From positions 1,892,001 through 1,956,000 of the forward strand of contig CP018227.1 of assembly GCA_016865035.1 (NCBI GenBank): 64,000 nt of DNA, given 5' to 3'. Positions within the stretch are counted from its first letter, which is position 1; each line of letters opens with the position of its first letter. Positions 45,825-53,618 of this stretch are shown here, piece after piece. A model generated the notes under the pieces. It was not told where the DNA came from. It saw only the letters and a list, made by a program, of their open reading frames with translations, and made no database searches. This DNA is from Kordiimonadales bacterium IMCC3096 (GTDB lineage: Bacteria > Pseudomonadota > Alphaproteobacteria > Minwuiales > Minwuiaceae). A program made the position numbers and the translations under genes.

Positions 45825-46559
45825 TCACCCCCTCCCCACCACCAACCGATACCCCAGATCGCAACTCTCCAACTCCAGCAAATGCCCGTACTTCTCCCCC
45901 CACGCCCCCGTCTCCAGGTCGCGCGCCAGCCGCTCCAGTTTCGCCTCCAAACTCTCTATTGCCCAGAAACACGAAATGGCGGCGCGGATGCGGGGGTCGA
46001 GGTAGGCGGTGGGGCGGCGCCAGTAGGCGGCGAGGAAGCCGTCGGCGCAGTCGTGCGGGATCGGGACCGGGGTGATCCGTACCGGGCCGAGGGCGGCGGC
46101 ATAGGCGCTCATGGGCGGCATCTGGGCGGCGTCGATGGTGATGAGCTCCGGCAGGTAGTCGGTCAGCCAGAAGCCCCGGTGGGTGGGGTCGAAGGTCAGG
46201 ATCACGGTGGGGCCGCGTGACACCCGGCGCAGTTCCGCCAGGCCCTTCGGCTGGTCGGACCAGTGGTGCACGGTCAGCACCGCCATCACGGCGTCGAAGG
46301 CCTTGTCTGCGAACGGCAGATCCTCCGCAAAGCCCCGGATCACGGGGGCGGCGCCGGCGGGGCGCTGGCGGATCATGGCGATGGAGGGTTCCAGGGCGGT
46401 GACGGTGCGGTGTGTCGGCTCGTAGGACCCCGTCCCGGCGCCGACGTTCAGCACCGTGGCCGCGTCACCCAGCGCGGCGCCGATCGCCGCCCCGATCCGC
46501 GGGTCCGGCTGGCGCAGGTTGGCGTAATTGATGCCGATGGTGTCATAGGCCGCAGGCAT
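45825..46559 (-). CDS. Class I SAM-dependent methyltransferase
   Basis: A 244-residue cytoplasmic protein. Motif I is VLNVGAGTGSYEP near residue 39; then TALEPSIAMIRQRP, DLPFADKAFDAVMAVLTVHH and the UbiE-like RVSRGPTVILTFD. The last 58 residues, beginning LDPRIRAAISCFWAI, have a diverged copy at 43370-43545. The substrate is unknown. It starts 22 nt upstream of the DUF2867 gene's stop and is probably co-transcribed with it. Confidence 0.85.
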   Translation of the reverse strand: MPAAYDTIGINYANLRQPDPRIGAAIGAALGDAATVLNVGAGTGSYEPTHRTVTALEPSIAMIRQRPAGAAPVIRGFAEDLPFADKAFDAVMAVLTVHHWSDQPKGLAELRRVSRGPTVILTFDPTHRGFWLTDYLPELITIDAAQMPPMSAYAAALGPVRITPVPIPHDCADGFLAAYWRRPTAYLDPRIRAAISCFWAIESLEAKLERLARDLETGAWGEKYGHLLELESCDLGYRLVVGRG

Positions 46560-46581
46560 GTCGCCGGTCTCCCGTCTCCGG

Positions 46582-47055
46582 TCAGGTCACGGCCGATCTG
46601 GTCGCCACCCGCGCCAGTGCATTGCGCGAGATCAGGATGTGAAACGGCATGATCGCGCGCAGGTAGAGACGGCCGCCCAGATTGTGCGGATGTACCCAGG
46701 TGGCGAGAAACACCCGCCCCTCCCGCGACTGCACGGAGACCCGGAAGTTCAGGTGCCGGTCGTTGAAGCCGGCGATGATCTCCTCCGCCGATTCCGTCTC
46801 GACGGGGAAGATGCCGATGCTGTCCCGCGTCCTGGGGCCTTCGCTTGCCAGACCGAAAGGTGCGGTCAGCATCCCGCGCAGGCGCATCAGGAACTGCACC
46901 CAGCCGGGAAAGCTGGTGATGATCTCCGCCGCCTGGCGGGGCGCCAGGTCGGAGGCCACGGCATAGCAGTCCAGGAAATCCGCGGGGGCGGTCCGTTGGT
47001 GCAACAGGCTCTGCGCCGGCAGGGGTGTCGCGGTCACGTCAGGGCGGCGGTTCAT
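46582..47055 (-). CDS. DUF2867 family protein
   Basis: A 157-residue protein of unknown function. Family-like sequences are DFLDCYAVASDLAPRQAAEI, IGIFPVETESAEEIIAGFND, HLNFRVSVQ and the terminal AIMPFHILISRNALARV. DUF2867 domains also occur fused to NmrA-type oxidoreductases. No catalytic motif is evident. It lies upstream of, and on the same strand as, the methyltransferase gene. Confidence 0.75.
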   Translation of the reverse strand: MNRRPDVTATPLPAQSLLHQRTAPADFLDCYAVASDLAPRQAAEIITSFPGWVQFLMRLRGMLTAPFGLASEGPRTRDSIGIFPVETESAEEIIAGFNDRHLNFRVSVQSREGRVFLATWVHPHNLGGRLYLRAIMPFHILISRNALARVATRSAVT

Positions 47056-47202
47056 CTGCGGAACTCCGGCATTGCCTGATACTCCGTGTGACTATGGGCC
47101 GGATGCCCGCCGATTGCATTTCCCGTTTCAGCGCCATAACAACGCAGCGGGACAGGGAGCACGTGATCCGGTTCGCGGCGACAGGGCGGGGAGTGACAAG
47201 GC

Positions 47203-47826
47203 ATGGATGAAACCGATGAGCGGCCCTTCTTTCACGAAGGCATGCGCGCCCTGCAGGACCAGATGGACGGGCGGCGGACGGCGGATGCCATCGTGGCGGC
47301 GGCGCGCCATTTCGAGTTCTCGGAGGCCGACCGGAAGCTGATCACGGAGGCCCCCTGCGTCTTCATCGCCAGCGCCTGGAAGGAGCATGTGGACTGCAGC
47401 ATGAAGTCCGGTGACCCGGGCTTCGTGAAGATCGTCGGGCCGGGCGTGCTCGAATATCCCGAATATGACGGCAATTCGATGTACCGCACCCTGGGGAACA
47501 TCCGGCAGAACCCGAACATAGGCCTGCTGTTCGTGAAGTTCGACGGGCGGACCCTGCGGATGCGGATCAAGGGCCGCGCCACGATCCTGCAGGATGCCGA
47601 GAGCCTGTCGCGCCATCACGGGGCGCGGTTCGTGGTGCGCGTTGACTGCGAGATCTATCCCAACTGCACCCGCTACATCCCGGATTTCGAACAGGGCACG
47701 CCCGCGCGGCACGTCCCGCGTCCGGGGCAGGGCACACCGCCGGTGCCGAGCTGGAAGAAGATGCCCGAATTCCGCGACAGCCTGCCCCGCGATGATCCGC
47801 ACCGCGACATGCTTGACGACGACTGA
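47203..47826 (+). CDS. Pyridoxamine 5'-phosphate oxidase-family flavoprotein
   Basis: A 207-residue split-barrel protein. The FMN-binding core shows as CVFIASAWKEHVDCSMKSGD, PGVLEYPEYDGNSMYRTLGN and IGLLFVKFDGRTLRMRIKG. It resembles the PPOX-type group of predicted FMN-dependent oxidoreductases rather than true PdxH. The start is ATG 47203 after GGGGAG. A thioesterase gene follows 72 nt later in the same direction. Confidence 0.88.
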   Translation: MDETDERPFFHEGMRALQDQMDGRRTADAIVAAARHFEFSEADRKLITEAPCVFIASAWKEHVDCSMKSGDPGFVKIVGPGVLEYPEYDGNSMYRTLGNIRQNPNIGLLFVKFDGRTLRMRIKGRATILQDAESLSRHHGARFVVRVDCEIYPNCTRYIPDFEQGTPARHVPRPGQGTPPVPSWKKMPEFRDSLPRDDPHRDMLDDD

Positions 47827-47898
47827 CCGCACGGGCAATCGGTGCACGGGCCAGGCACAGGTAAAGGTACGGGCACCTTGGGGGGAGGAGACACGGAC

Positions 47899-48270
47899 AT
47901 GCAGCATCCATACGGAGATCTGATCGGCTTTCGTTTCACGGCGCAGGGGCAGGGCACCAGCACCATGGAACTGGAGGTGCGCGAGGACCTGATGAACCCG
48001 CACGGCGTCGTGCATGGCGCGGCGCTCTATTCGCTGGCGGATACCGGCATGGGCGCCGCGCTGTACGGTTTGCTGGAGAAAGGCGAGAGCTGCGCCACCA
48101 TCAATTGCGCCATCAGCTATTTCCGGGGCGTGACCGGCGGAACGCTGACCTGCACCACGAAGGTCACCAACAAGGGGCGCAGCGTCGCCACGCTGGACTC
48201 CGAGATCTGGAACGACGGCAAGCTCGCCGCCACCGCACACGGCCAGTTCTCCATCTTCCAGCGCCGGTAG
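47899..48270 (+). CDS. PaaI-type hotdog thioesterase
   Basis: A 123-residue protein with the PaaI hotdog motif NPHGVVHGAALYSLADTGMG, containing the HGG-like turn and the Asp that serve catalysis. SCATINCAISYFRGV and the later strand TKVTNKGRSVATLDSEIW complete the fold. It likely hydrolyses an acyl- or aryl-CoA thioester. The start is ATG 47899 after GGGAGGAG; 19 in-frame upstream residues are glycine-rich and unconserved. Confidence 0.9.
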   Translation: MQHPYGDLIGFRFTAQGQGTSTMELEVREDLMNPHGVVHGAALYSLADTGMGAALYGLLEKGESCATINCAISYFRGVTGGTLTCTTKVTNKGRSVATLDSEIWNDGKLAATAHGQFSIFQRR

Positions 48271-48316
48271 GGCGGTTATTGCGGTCCGGCCATCGGCACC
48301 TGAGCGGCACGCCTGG

Positions 48317-48413
48317 GTACCCGGGTCAAGCCCGGGCACGACGTGGTTGGGTGTGGTCAAGTCGTCTCTCCCTATCCACCCCATCAGGACGCCCGCGGAC
48401 TTGATCCGCGGGC
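48317..48413. repeat. Two opposed TCAAG/CTTGA-loop hairpins (copies 4 and 5)
   Basis: GTACCCGGG-TCAAG-CCCGGGCAC (48317-48339, one non-paired position) and GCCCGCGGA-CTTGA-TCCGCGGGC (48391-48413, perfect) are inverted relative to each other, like those at 38284-38387. They fill the 219-bp convergent space between the thioesterase and hydratase genes. Confidence 0.8.
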
Positions 48414-48489
48414 CCAGTCCTCCACATCTGCGCGGCGCTCCCGGATACCCGGCTGAGGGAGAGGGATGGAACAGACCACCCGAAGCGCC

Positions 48490-49254
48490 TCAGCCCTTCG
48501 CCTTGGCCGCGAAGAAGGCGTCGATGAAACCCTGCGGTTCGCCCTTCGCGAAGGCTTCCTGCTGCCCCAGCACGGCGGCGCGGAAGGCTTCGTCGAAACC
48601 CTTCAGCGCCACTTCCCGGAACCGCAGCTTGGTGCGCGCCCAGGCGGTGGGCAGCTTGGCCGCGAGCTGGCCGGCGAGGTCGCAGGCGGTGGGGACGACG
48701 TCCTCCGGCGCGACGACACGGTTCAGCAGGCCAAGCCGTTCCGCCTCCCCCGCGTCCATCAGCCGTCCGGTCATCGACAGCTCCTGGTTCATCGACCAGC
48801 CGAGATGCAGGCTCATCCAGTAGGAACCCATGACACTGGGAATCCCGGCATTGATCTCCGGCTGGCCGAGGCGGACGCCGGGATGGGCGACGCGCAGGTC
48901 GGAGACCAGGCTCAACTGGAACCCGCCGCCGGTGGCAACCCCGTTCAGGGCGGCGATGACCGGCTTCTCCGTCATCAGGATCTGCCGATAGCAGTTGCAG
49001 ACCCGCCCGAACCATTCCTCCACCTCATGCACCTGCACGTCGCGGGCTTCCTGCAGGTCGACACCGGCGCAGAACGACCGGTCCCCGGCGCCGGTCAGCA
49101 CGATTCCCTTCACCGCCGGGTCGGCATCCAGCCGGATCAGGGCCGCGGCAAGCCCCCGCGCCAGATCGGCGCTGATGGCATTCAGGGCGTCGGGCCGGTT
49201 CAGGATCAGCAGGGCGATCTCCCCCCGCATTTCGGTCGTGACGGCGTTGTTCAT
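48490..49254 (-). CDS. Enoyl-CoA hydratase/isomerase family protein
   Basis: A 254-residue crotonase-fold enzyme. Oxyanion-hole segments are TGAGDRSFCAGVDLQ (about 57-71) and AALNGVATGGGFQLSLVSD (about 100-118). The usual catalytic region is GQPEINAGIPSVMGSYWM. The specific reaction is not evident. The start is ATG 49254 after GGGGAGAA; the frame runs on upstream without conserved sequence. It is 94 bp downstream of the MocR gene on the same strand. Confidence 0.9.
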   Translation of the reverse strand: MNNAVTTEMRGEIALLILNRPDALNAISADLARGLAAALIRLDADPAVKGIVLTGAGDRSFCAGVDLQEARDVQVHEVEEWFGRVCNCYRQILMTEKPVIAALNGVATGGGFQLSLVSDLRVAHPGVRLGQPEINAGIPSVMGSYWMSLHLGWSMNQELSMTGRLMDAGEAERLGLLNRVVAPEDVVPTACDLAGQLAAKLPTAWARTKLRFREVALKGFDEAFRAAVLGQQEAFAKGEPQGFIDAFFAAKAKG

Positions 49255-49348
49255 GCGTGTTCTCCCCTTCGGCATGGCGCGCGCCATCCTTGCGCCGCAC
49301 AGGGCGGGATGCAATGTGACACCGGGTGGAAGCCGATATCCGCGAACG

Positions 49349-50827
49349 TCATCGCCGACCCGGACCAGTGCTTCCCCGCGACCCGGAGTTTCCGGCCCTT
49401 TCCATCGCGCGTTCGAGGATGGGAATGATGGCCGGGTCCAGGGTCTGCGCCACGTTGAAACGCATGAAACCGCTGGCCGCGTCACCGGGGCTGAAGGCAT
49501 TGCCCGGTGCCAGCACGACATGCTCCCGCAGGGCCGCGCGGGCAACATCGGCGGCATCCAGCCCGTCGGGCAGGCGGCACCAGAGGAACATTCCGGCCCC
49601 CGGTTCGATCCATGGCTTCAGGCCCAGCGGGCGGAGCCGCCTGCTGACCGTCTCCATCGCCGTCGCCAGGCGGGTGCGCAGGCCGCCGGTGTGCCTGCGC
49701 CAGGCCCCGTCCTGCAGCACGGCCAGCACCAGTTCAGCCGACAGGGCCGCGCCGCCGAAGGAGGTCGCGATCCGCAGGTCCACCAGTTCGCTGATCCAGT
49801 CCTGCCGCGCGGCAATGAAACCGGTGCGCACCGCCGCCGACAGGGACTTGGAGAAGCTGCCGATGTGAATGACCCGCGCCAGCCCGTCGAAGGCGGCCAG
49901 CCGGGGCGCCGGTTCATGCTCGAAGTCGGCGAAGATGTCATCCTCGATGATGATCAGATCATGGGTTTCCGCCTGTTTCAGAACCCGGTGGGCGACGACG
50001 GGTGACAGGGTCGCGCCGGTCGGATTCTGCAGCGCCGAGTTGGTGATGTAGAGACGCGGCGCATGATGTTTCAGGGCCTGTTCGAACCGGACCAGGTCAG
50101 GGCCGTCCGGGGTATAGGGCACACCGGCAACCTTCACCTGATGCGCACGCAGCATGGCGTGGAAGTTGAAGTAGCAGGGGTCGTCCACCAGAACGGTATC
50201 GCCTGGCTGCAGCAGGAACCGGCAGAGCAGGTCGATGGCCTGGGTGCCCGACTCGGTCAGCATGATCTGGCCGGGTGCCGCTGCCACGCCCCGTTCCGCC
50301 AGCCGTCGCGAAAGCACCTGCCTCAGCCCCGGAAGGCCCAGCGGAGTGCTGTAGTCCGTCAGGCGGAAATCGGCAGCGCGCGCGACCCGGCGCAGGGCAC
50401 GGCGGATCTCCGCCTCCGGCATCCAGGATGGGGGCAGCCAGCCGCAACCCGGTTTCGGTGTGGCTTCGTCCGCGTCCAGCGATTGCCGCGCGATCCAGAG
50501 CGGATCGACATCCCGCTCCAGCTCCGGCGCGGTGTCGGCGATGGAGAAGGGGGGCGGGTGCCCGGCGACATAGAAGCCCGAACCCCGGCGGGACCGGATC
50601 ACGCCCTCCGCCACCAGCCGGTCATAGGCATCGACGACGGTGGAGCGGGACACCCCCATCCGGTCGGCCTGACCCCTGATCGAGGGCAGCCGCATGCCCG
50701 GTGTCATCTGGCGGCTGGCGATCTGCTGTCGGACCGTCTGCATCACCTGCCCGACAAGGGAGATCGGTCCGGCCGGGGAATCCGTCGCCCCCTGAGCGTC
50801 ACGTTCGAAGGTCATCTGTATTGCCAT
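49349..50827 (-). CDS. MocR/PdxR-type regulator (GntR HTH fused to aminotransferase-like domain)
   Basis: A 492-residue chimeric regulator. The GntR winged helix is at about residues 20-90 (MRLPSIRGQADRMGVSRSTV, DAYDRLVAEGVI). The fold-type I PLP domain is at 115-480, with the Schiff-base lysine in HIGSFSKSLSAAVRTG. MocR proteins sense PLP or amino-containing ligands and control adjacent genes. It is divergent from an EamA transporter gene across 97 bp with a strong palindrome. Start at 50827; an internal ATG at 50815 is possible. Confidence 0.92.
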   Translation of the reverse strand: MAIQMTFERDAQGATDSPAGPISLVGQVMQTVRQQIASRQMTPGMRLPSIRGQADRMGVSRSTVVDAYDRLVAEGVIRSRRGSGFYVAGHPPPFSIADTAPELERDVDPLWIARQSLDADEATPKPGCGWLPPSWMPEAEIRRALRRVARAADFRLTDYSTPLGLPGLRQVLSRRLAERGVAAAPGQIMLTESGTQAIDLLCRFLLQPGDTVLVDDPCYFNFHAMLRAHQVKVAGVPYTPDGPDLVRFEQALKHHAPRLYITNSALQNPTGATLSPVVAHRVLKQAETHDLIIIEDDIFADFEHEPAPRLAAFDGLARVIHIGSFSKSLSAAVRTGFIAARQDWISELVDLRIATSFGGAALSAELVLAVLQDGAWRRHTGGLRTRLATAMETVSRRLRPLGLKPWIEPGAGMFLWCRLPDGLDAADVARAALREHVVLAPGNAFSPGDAASGFMRFNVAQTLDPAIIPILERAMERAGNSGSRGSTGPGRR

Positions 50828-50832
50828 TTGTT

Positions 50833-50860
50833 CCAGTACAGTATGTCCTGATTGTACTGG
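50833..50860. promoter_or_regulatory. CCAGTACA-N12-TGTACTGG palindrome, probable MocR operator
   Basis: A perfect 8-bp inverted repeat with a 12-bp spacer lies just upstream of the MocR gene and 65 bp before the EamA gene. A partial third copy (ACTGTATCTGG) follows. MocR regulators bind repeated half-sites between divergent promoters, so this is the natural operator candidate. Confidence 0.6.
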
Positions 50861-50924
50861 ACTGTATCTGGCGTGACCATCTCCCCCGACCCAATGTCCG
50901 GGCGAGACAAGGGGGAAGTCCCGG

Positions 50925-51785
50925 ATGGACAGTCGGTCAGCAGCATGGATCTACGGGTTCGCCGGTGTCGCCATATTCAGCGGCAGCCTGCCGGCCACGC
51001 GGGTGGCCGTCGCGGATTTCGATCCGGTGTTCCTGACGCTGGTGCGCGCGGCGATTGCCGGTCTCGTCGGCGGTGCCTGTCTGCTGTTGCTGCGGCAGGA
51101 CCGTCCGGGTCGCGGTGACATGCTGTCCCTGCTGATCACGACGCTGGGTGTGGTCATCGGGTTCCCCCTGCTGACCGCCCTGGCGCTGCAGCGGATCACG
51201 TCGGCGCATTCCATGCTCTTCATCGGACTGCTGCCGCTGGCCACCGCCATCTTTGCCGTGGTGCGGGCCCGGGACCGGCCACGCCCGGCATTCTGGCTGT
51301 TCTCCGTCATCGGGGCGGTGCTGGTTGCCGGATTTGCCCTGACGGAGGATCTCTCCGCCTCCTGGAGCGGTGACCTGCTGATGCTTGCGGCGATTCTGGT
51401 CTGCGGGCTCGGCTATGCGGAGGGGGCGAAGCTCTCCCGCGCCCTGGGGGGCTGGCAGGTGATCAGCTGGGCGCTGGTACTGGCACTGCCGGTGATGCTG
51501 CCGCTGGCGCTGCTGGCGCAGCCGGACAGCTACGCCGGGATCGCGCCTCCGGCCTGGCTTGCGCTCGGCTATGTCTCCCTTTTCAGCATGCTGATCGGGT
51601 TCGTGTTCTGGTACCGCGGTCTGGCGCAGGGCGGCATTGCGGCGGTGGGGCAACTGCAGTTGCTGCAGCCCTTCATGGGGCTGATGCTGGCGGCGGGACT
51701 GCTGGGCGAGGACGTCAGTCCGGCCCTGGGCCTTGTCTGTCTGGCCGTGGTGGCCTGTGTCGTCGGGGCGCGCCGTTTCGCGTGA
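50925..51785 (+). CDS. EamA/DMT-superfamily transporter
   Basis: A 286-residue inner-membrane protein with ten predicted helices in two EamA repeats (about 8-135 and 147-285). Features include GVAIFSGSLPATRVAVADFD, ALQRITSAHSMLFIGLLPL and GQLQLLQPFMGLMLAAGLLG. DMT exporters move amino acids or other metabolites. Pairing with a MocR regulator suggests an amino compound. The start is ATG 50925 after GGGGGAAG. Confidence 0.92.
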   Translation: MDSRSAAWIYGFAGVAIFSGSLPATRVAVADFDPVFLTLVRAAIAGLVGGACLLLLRQDRPGRGDMLSLLITTLGVVIGFPLLTALALQRITSAHSMLFIGLLPLATAIFAVVRARDRPRPAFWLFSVIGAVLVAGFALTEDLSASWSGDLLMLAAILVCGLGYAEGAKLSRALGGWQVISWALVLALPVMLPLALLAQPDSYAGIAPPAWLALGYVSLFSMLIGFVFWYRGLAQGGIAAVGQLQLLQPFMGLMLAAGLLGEDVSPALGLVCLAVVACVVGARRFA

Positions 51786-51862
51786 GGCCCGCCGCTGACG
51801 GGATTGTCGCCGGGGGGCCCTTTGGTCAAAGATGCGACAGCGATCAGAGGGGAGGCACGATC

Positions 51863-52309
51863 ATGACGGAACAGGCGCAGGATGCGGGATTCACGCTGGC
51901 GCAGGCGCGCGAGGCTGCGGAGACATGGTTCGCGCCCTGGGTGAAGGACCTGGGGCTCGAGGTGGAGGAAATCCGGCCGGGCTTCGTGCGGGTCCGGCTG
52001 CCGAACAATGGGCGGCTGAACCGGGTCGGCGGCATCCTGTCGGGCCAGGCCATGATGGCGGTGGCCGATACCGCGATGGTCTTCGCCGTCCGCTCGGCGC
52101 TGCGGGGGGAGGCCGACATCGCGACCGTACAGCAATCCACCAGCTTCTTCCGCGCCGTTGCCGATACGGACCTGATCTGCGAGGCGCAGGTCACCAAGGA
52201 AGGGCGCAGCATGATGTTCGGCGACTGCACCCTCTATGCGGACGGTCAGCAGGCGAAACCGGCCGCCCAGGCGACGCTGGTCTATGCGGTAATACCGAAA
52301 CGAAAGTAG
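51863..52309 (+). CDS. PaaI-family hotdog thioesterase
   Basis: A 148-residue hotdog protein. Family pattern: VRVRLPNNGRLNRVGGILSG, QAMMAVADTAMVFAVRSALR (central helix), and TSFFRAVADTDLICEAQVTK. The canonical HGG before the helix is replaced by LSGQ, so catalytic details may differ. The start is ATG 51863 with GGGGAGG upstream. Its last codons overlap the start of a field of CGGTA/TACCG boxes shared with the following small gene. Confidence 0.85.
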   Translation: MTEQAQDAGFTLAQAREAAETWFAPWVKDLGLEVEEIRPGFVRVRLPNNGRLNRVGGILSGQAMMAVADTAMVFAVRSALRGEADIATVQQSTSFFRAVADTDLICEAQVTKEGRSMMFGDCTLYADGQQAKPAAQATLVYAVIPKRK

Positions 52310-52610
52310 AAAAATACCGCAGAAGACCTTGTAACGGTATAAATACCTGTATATTGTTCCGGTATCACAACCGGAGGAATGACGCATGGGCAAGCCCCGA
52401 GGTCCCTATCGCGATGAACGCCGTCGCACCATTCTCGGCCCACGGTCGGGCCGGACGCGCAGGAAATGCCTGAACTACCAGGAATGTGGCAATGAAATCA
52501 TGAGTCTGGGTGCCCATCACCGCATGTGCAACAGCTGCTGTGAGCTGCCCGGCGACTATTCCCTGACATTGCCGCCCGGAAGTATGCGGTAAATCATCAA
52601 AAATACCGAA
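52286..52610. promoter_or_regulatory. Field of CGGTAT/ATACCG boxes around the small zinc-ribbon-like gene
   Basis: Boxes read directly: GCGGTAATACCG (52286-52297), ATACCGC (about 52314-52320), CGGTATAAATACC (52335-52347), CCGGTATC (about 52359-52366), then after the gene GCGGTAAA (about 52586) and ATACCGA (about 52603). A possible promoter (TTGTAA 52329-52334, TATATT 52350-52355, 15-bp spacer) overlaps the third box. The role is unknown; repeated sites for one regulator would be one explanation. Confidence 0.45.
52386..52592 (+). CDS. Small protein with a cysteine-rich, zinc-ribbon-like C-terminal half
   Basis: 68 residues: a basic N-terminus (MGKPRGPYRDERRRTILGPR), then CLNYQECGNEIMSLGAHHRM with CNSCC. 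Four or more Cys plus His pairs resemble small ribbons of the form CxxCgxxFxSxGxHNRxCxxC found in alphaproteobacteria and their phages. A nucleic-acid-binding role is plausible but unproven. The start is supported by GGAGGA 7 nt before ATG 52386. It lies within the CGGTAT-box field. Confidence 0.65.
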   Translation: MGKPRGPYRDERRRTILGPRSGRTRRKCLNYQECGNEIMSLGAHHRMCNSCCELPGDYSLTLPPGSMR

Positions 52611-52642
52611 ATCGCCGGCCGGCAGGCACGCCGCCGCGCCGA

Positions 52643-53500
52643 TCAGGTGTCCGGGCCGATGCTGACCGTCTCGCCATTCTCGAGCGGCACCCGCACGGAT
52701 CGGCCCCCGGCATTCAGGGTCAGCGGGCCTTTCACCTCGGCCGGTAGCGGCAGCGTGGTGAGGACCCGCGTGGTCCCGCCAGAGAGCGTCACAACGGCCA
52801 GCGAGCGTCGCCCGACCTCCGGCAGCAGCAGATCCGCGATGCCGTCGCCGTCCCAGTCGAGCGTGGCGCTCAGGTCCTGTATCCGGCTGCCGATCCGGTG
52901 ATTGGAGAACCCGTACAGTTCGCCCCTGGCGATCAGCTCACCACCGGCAAGCTGCCAGAACTGCAGGGTCCCGCCGATATGGGGGGTCCGGACCAGGGCG
53001 ATCTCCATCACGCCGTCACCATCGTAGTCGGCGATGCCCGCCGGATTGAGCCACCGGTTGCGGGTGCCGATCCAGGGCGTGCGTGCGATGGCCTGCAGGC
53101 GTCCGGCACGCAGGCCGAGCACCGCCAGGGCCGAACCCTGCTCCAGGCTCGACTGCACCACGACCAGTTCGTCCTGTCCGTTGCCGTTCAGGTCGGCAAG
53201 GCGCACGGTCAGATCCTCGAACACGGAGCGACTGTCCAGCCGGTGCCCGACAACCCGGCCATTGGCCAGGCGCGCATAGAGGGTTCCAGCCTCTGTCCGG
53301 TCGCCGAGGACACCATGTCCGTAGCGCCCTACCGGCTGCCCCAGCCAGGCCTCCGCGATCAGTCCTGTTCCCCTTGCGACCGTCGAATCGGGCAACAGGT
53401 CCTGAACCCCTTGTTCGGCCGTCGCCGGGGGTGTCAGGAGGATGAGAATGAGCCCAACAAAGAGGCATTTCTGTACGAAATCGGGAATCGGGCGAAACAT
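52643..53500 (-). CDS. Secreted FG-GAP/VCBS repeat protein
   Basis: A 285-residue exported protein. A signal peptide (FVQKCLFVGLILILLTPPAT, cleaved near residue 28) precedes a beta-propeller-like region with three Asp-rich calcium-binding-type loops: DLNGNGQDEL, DYDGDGVMEI and DWDGDGIADL. Such repeats mediate binding on the cell surface or in the periplasm. The start is ATG 53500; 13 upstream in-frame residues precede the signal sequence implausibly. It is divergent from a PAS-type gene with direct repeats between. Confidence 0.8.
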   Translation of the reverse strand: MFRPIPDFVQKCLFVGLILILLTPPATAEQGVQDLLPDSTVARGTGLIAEAWLGQPVGRYGHGVLGDRTEAGTLYARLANGRVVGHRLDSRSVFEDLTVRLADLNGNGQDELVVVQSSLEQGSALAVLGLRAGRLQAIARTPWIGTRNRWLNPAGIADYDGDGVMEIALVRTPHIGGTLQFWQLAGGELIARGELYGFSNHRIGSRIQDLSATLDWDGDGIADLLLPEVGRRSLAVVTLSGGTTRVLTTLPLPAEVKGPLTLNAGGRSVRVPLENGETVSIGPDT

Positions 53501-53516
53501 GAGCAAAATTGTTCCC

Positions 53517-53561
53517 TTTTTGGTGTCCACATACTTCATCTACCCGTTTTTGGAGTCCACA
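53517..53561. repeat. Two direct repeats TTTTTGG(T/A)GTCCACA, 30 bp apart
   Basis: The 15-bp units at 53517-53531 and 53547-53561 differ at one base and are in phase by about three helical turns. They sit between the divergent FG-GAP and PAS genes, a position fitting tandem regulator sites. Confidence 0.6.
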
Positions 53562-53618
53562 AGCTTTGGTAGCTGTCGTATGGGAAACGGAGCCGGGGGG
53601 CTTGGGGTAGAGGGACTG

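Noticed and set aside
43370-46001. The 176-bp direct repeats as ends of a composite transposon
   Set aside because: They do not touch the IS ends, have diverged at many positions, and are explained as the paralogous tail of a methyltransferase gene.
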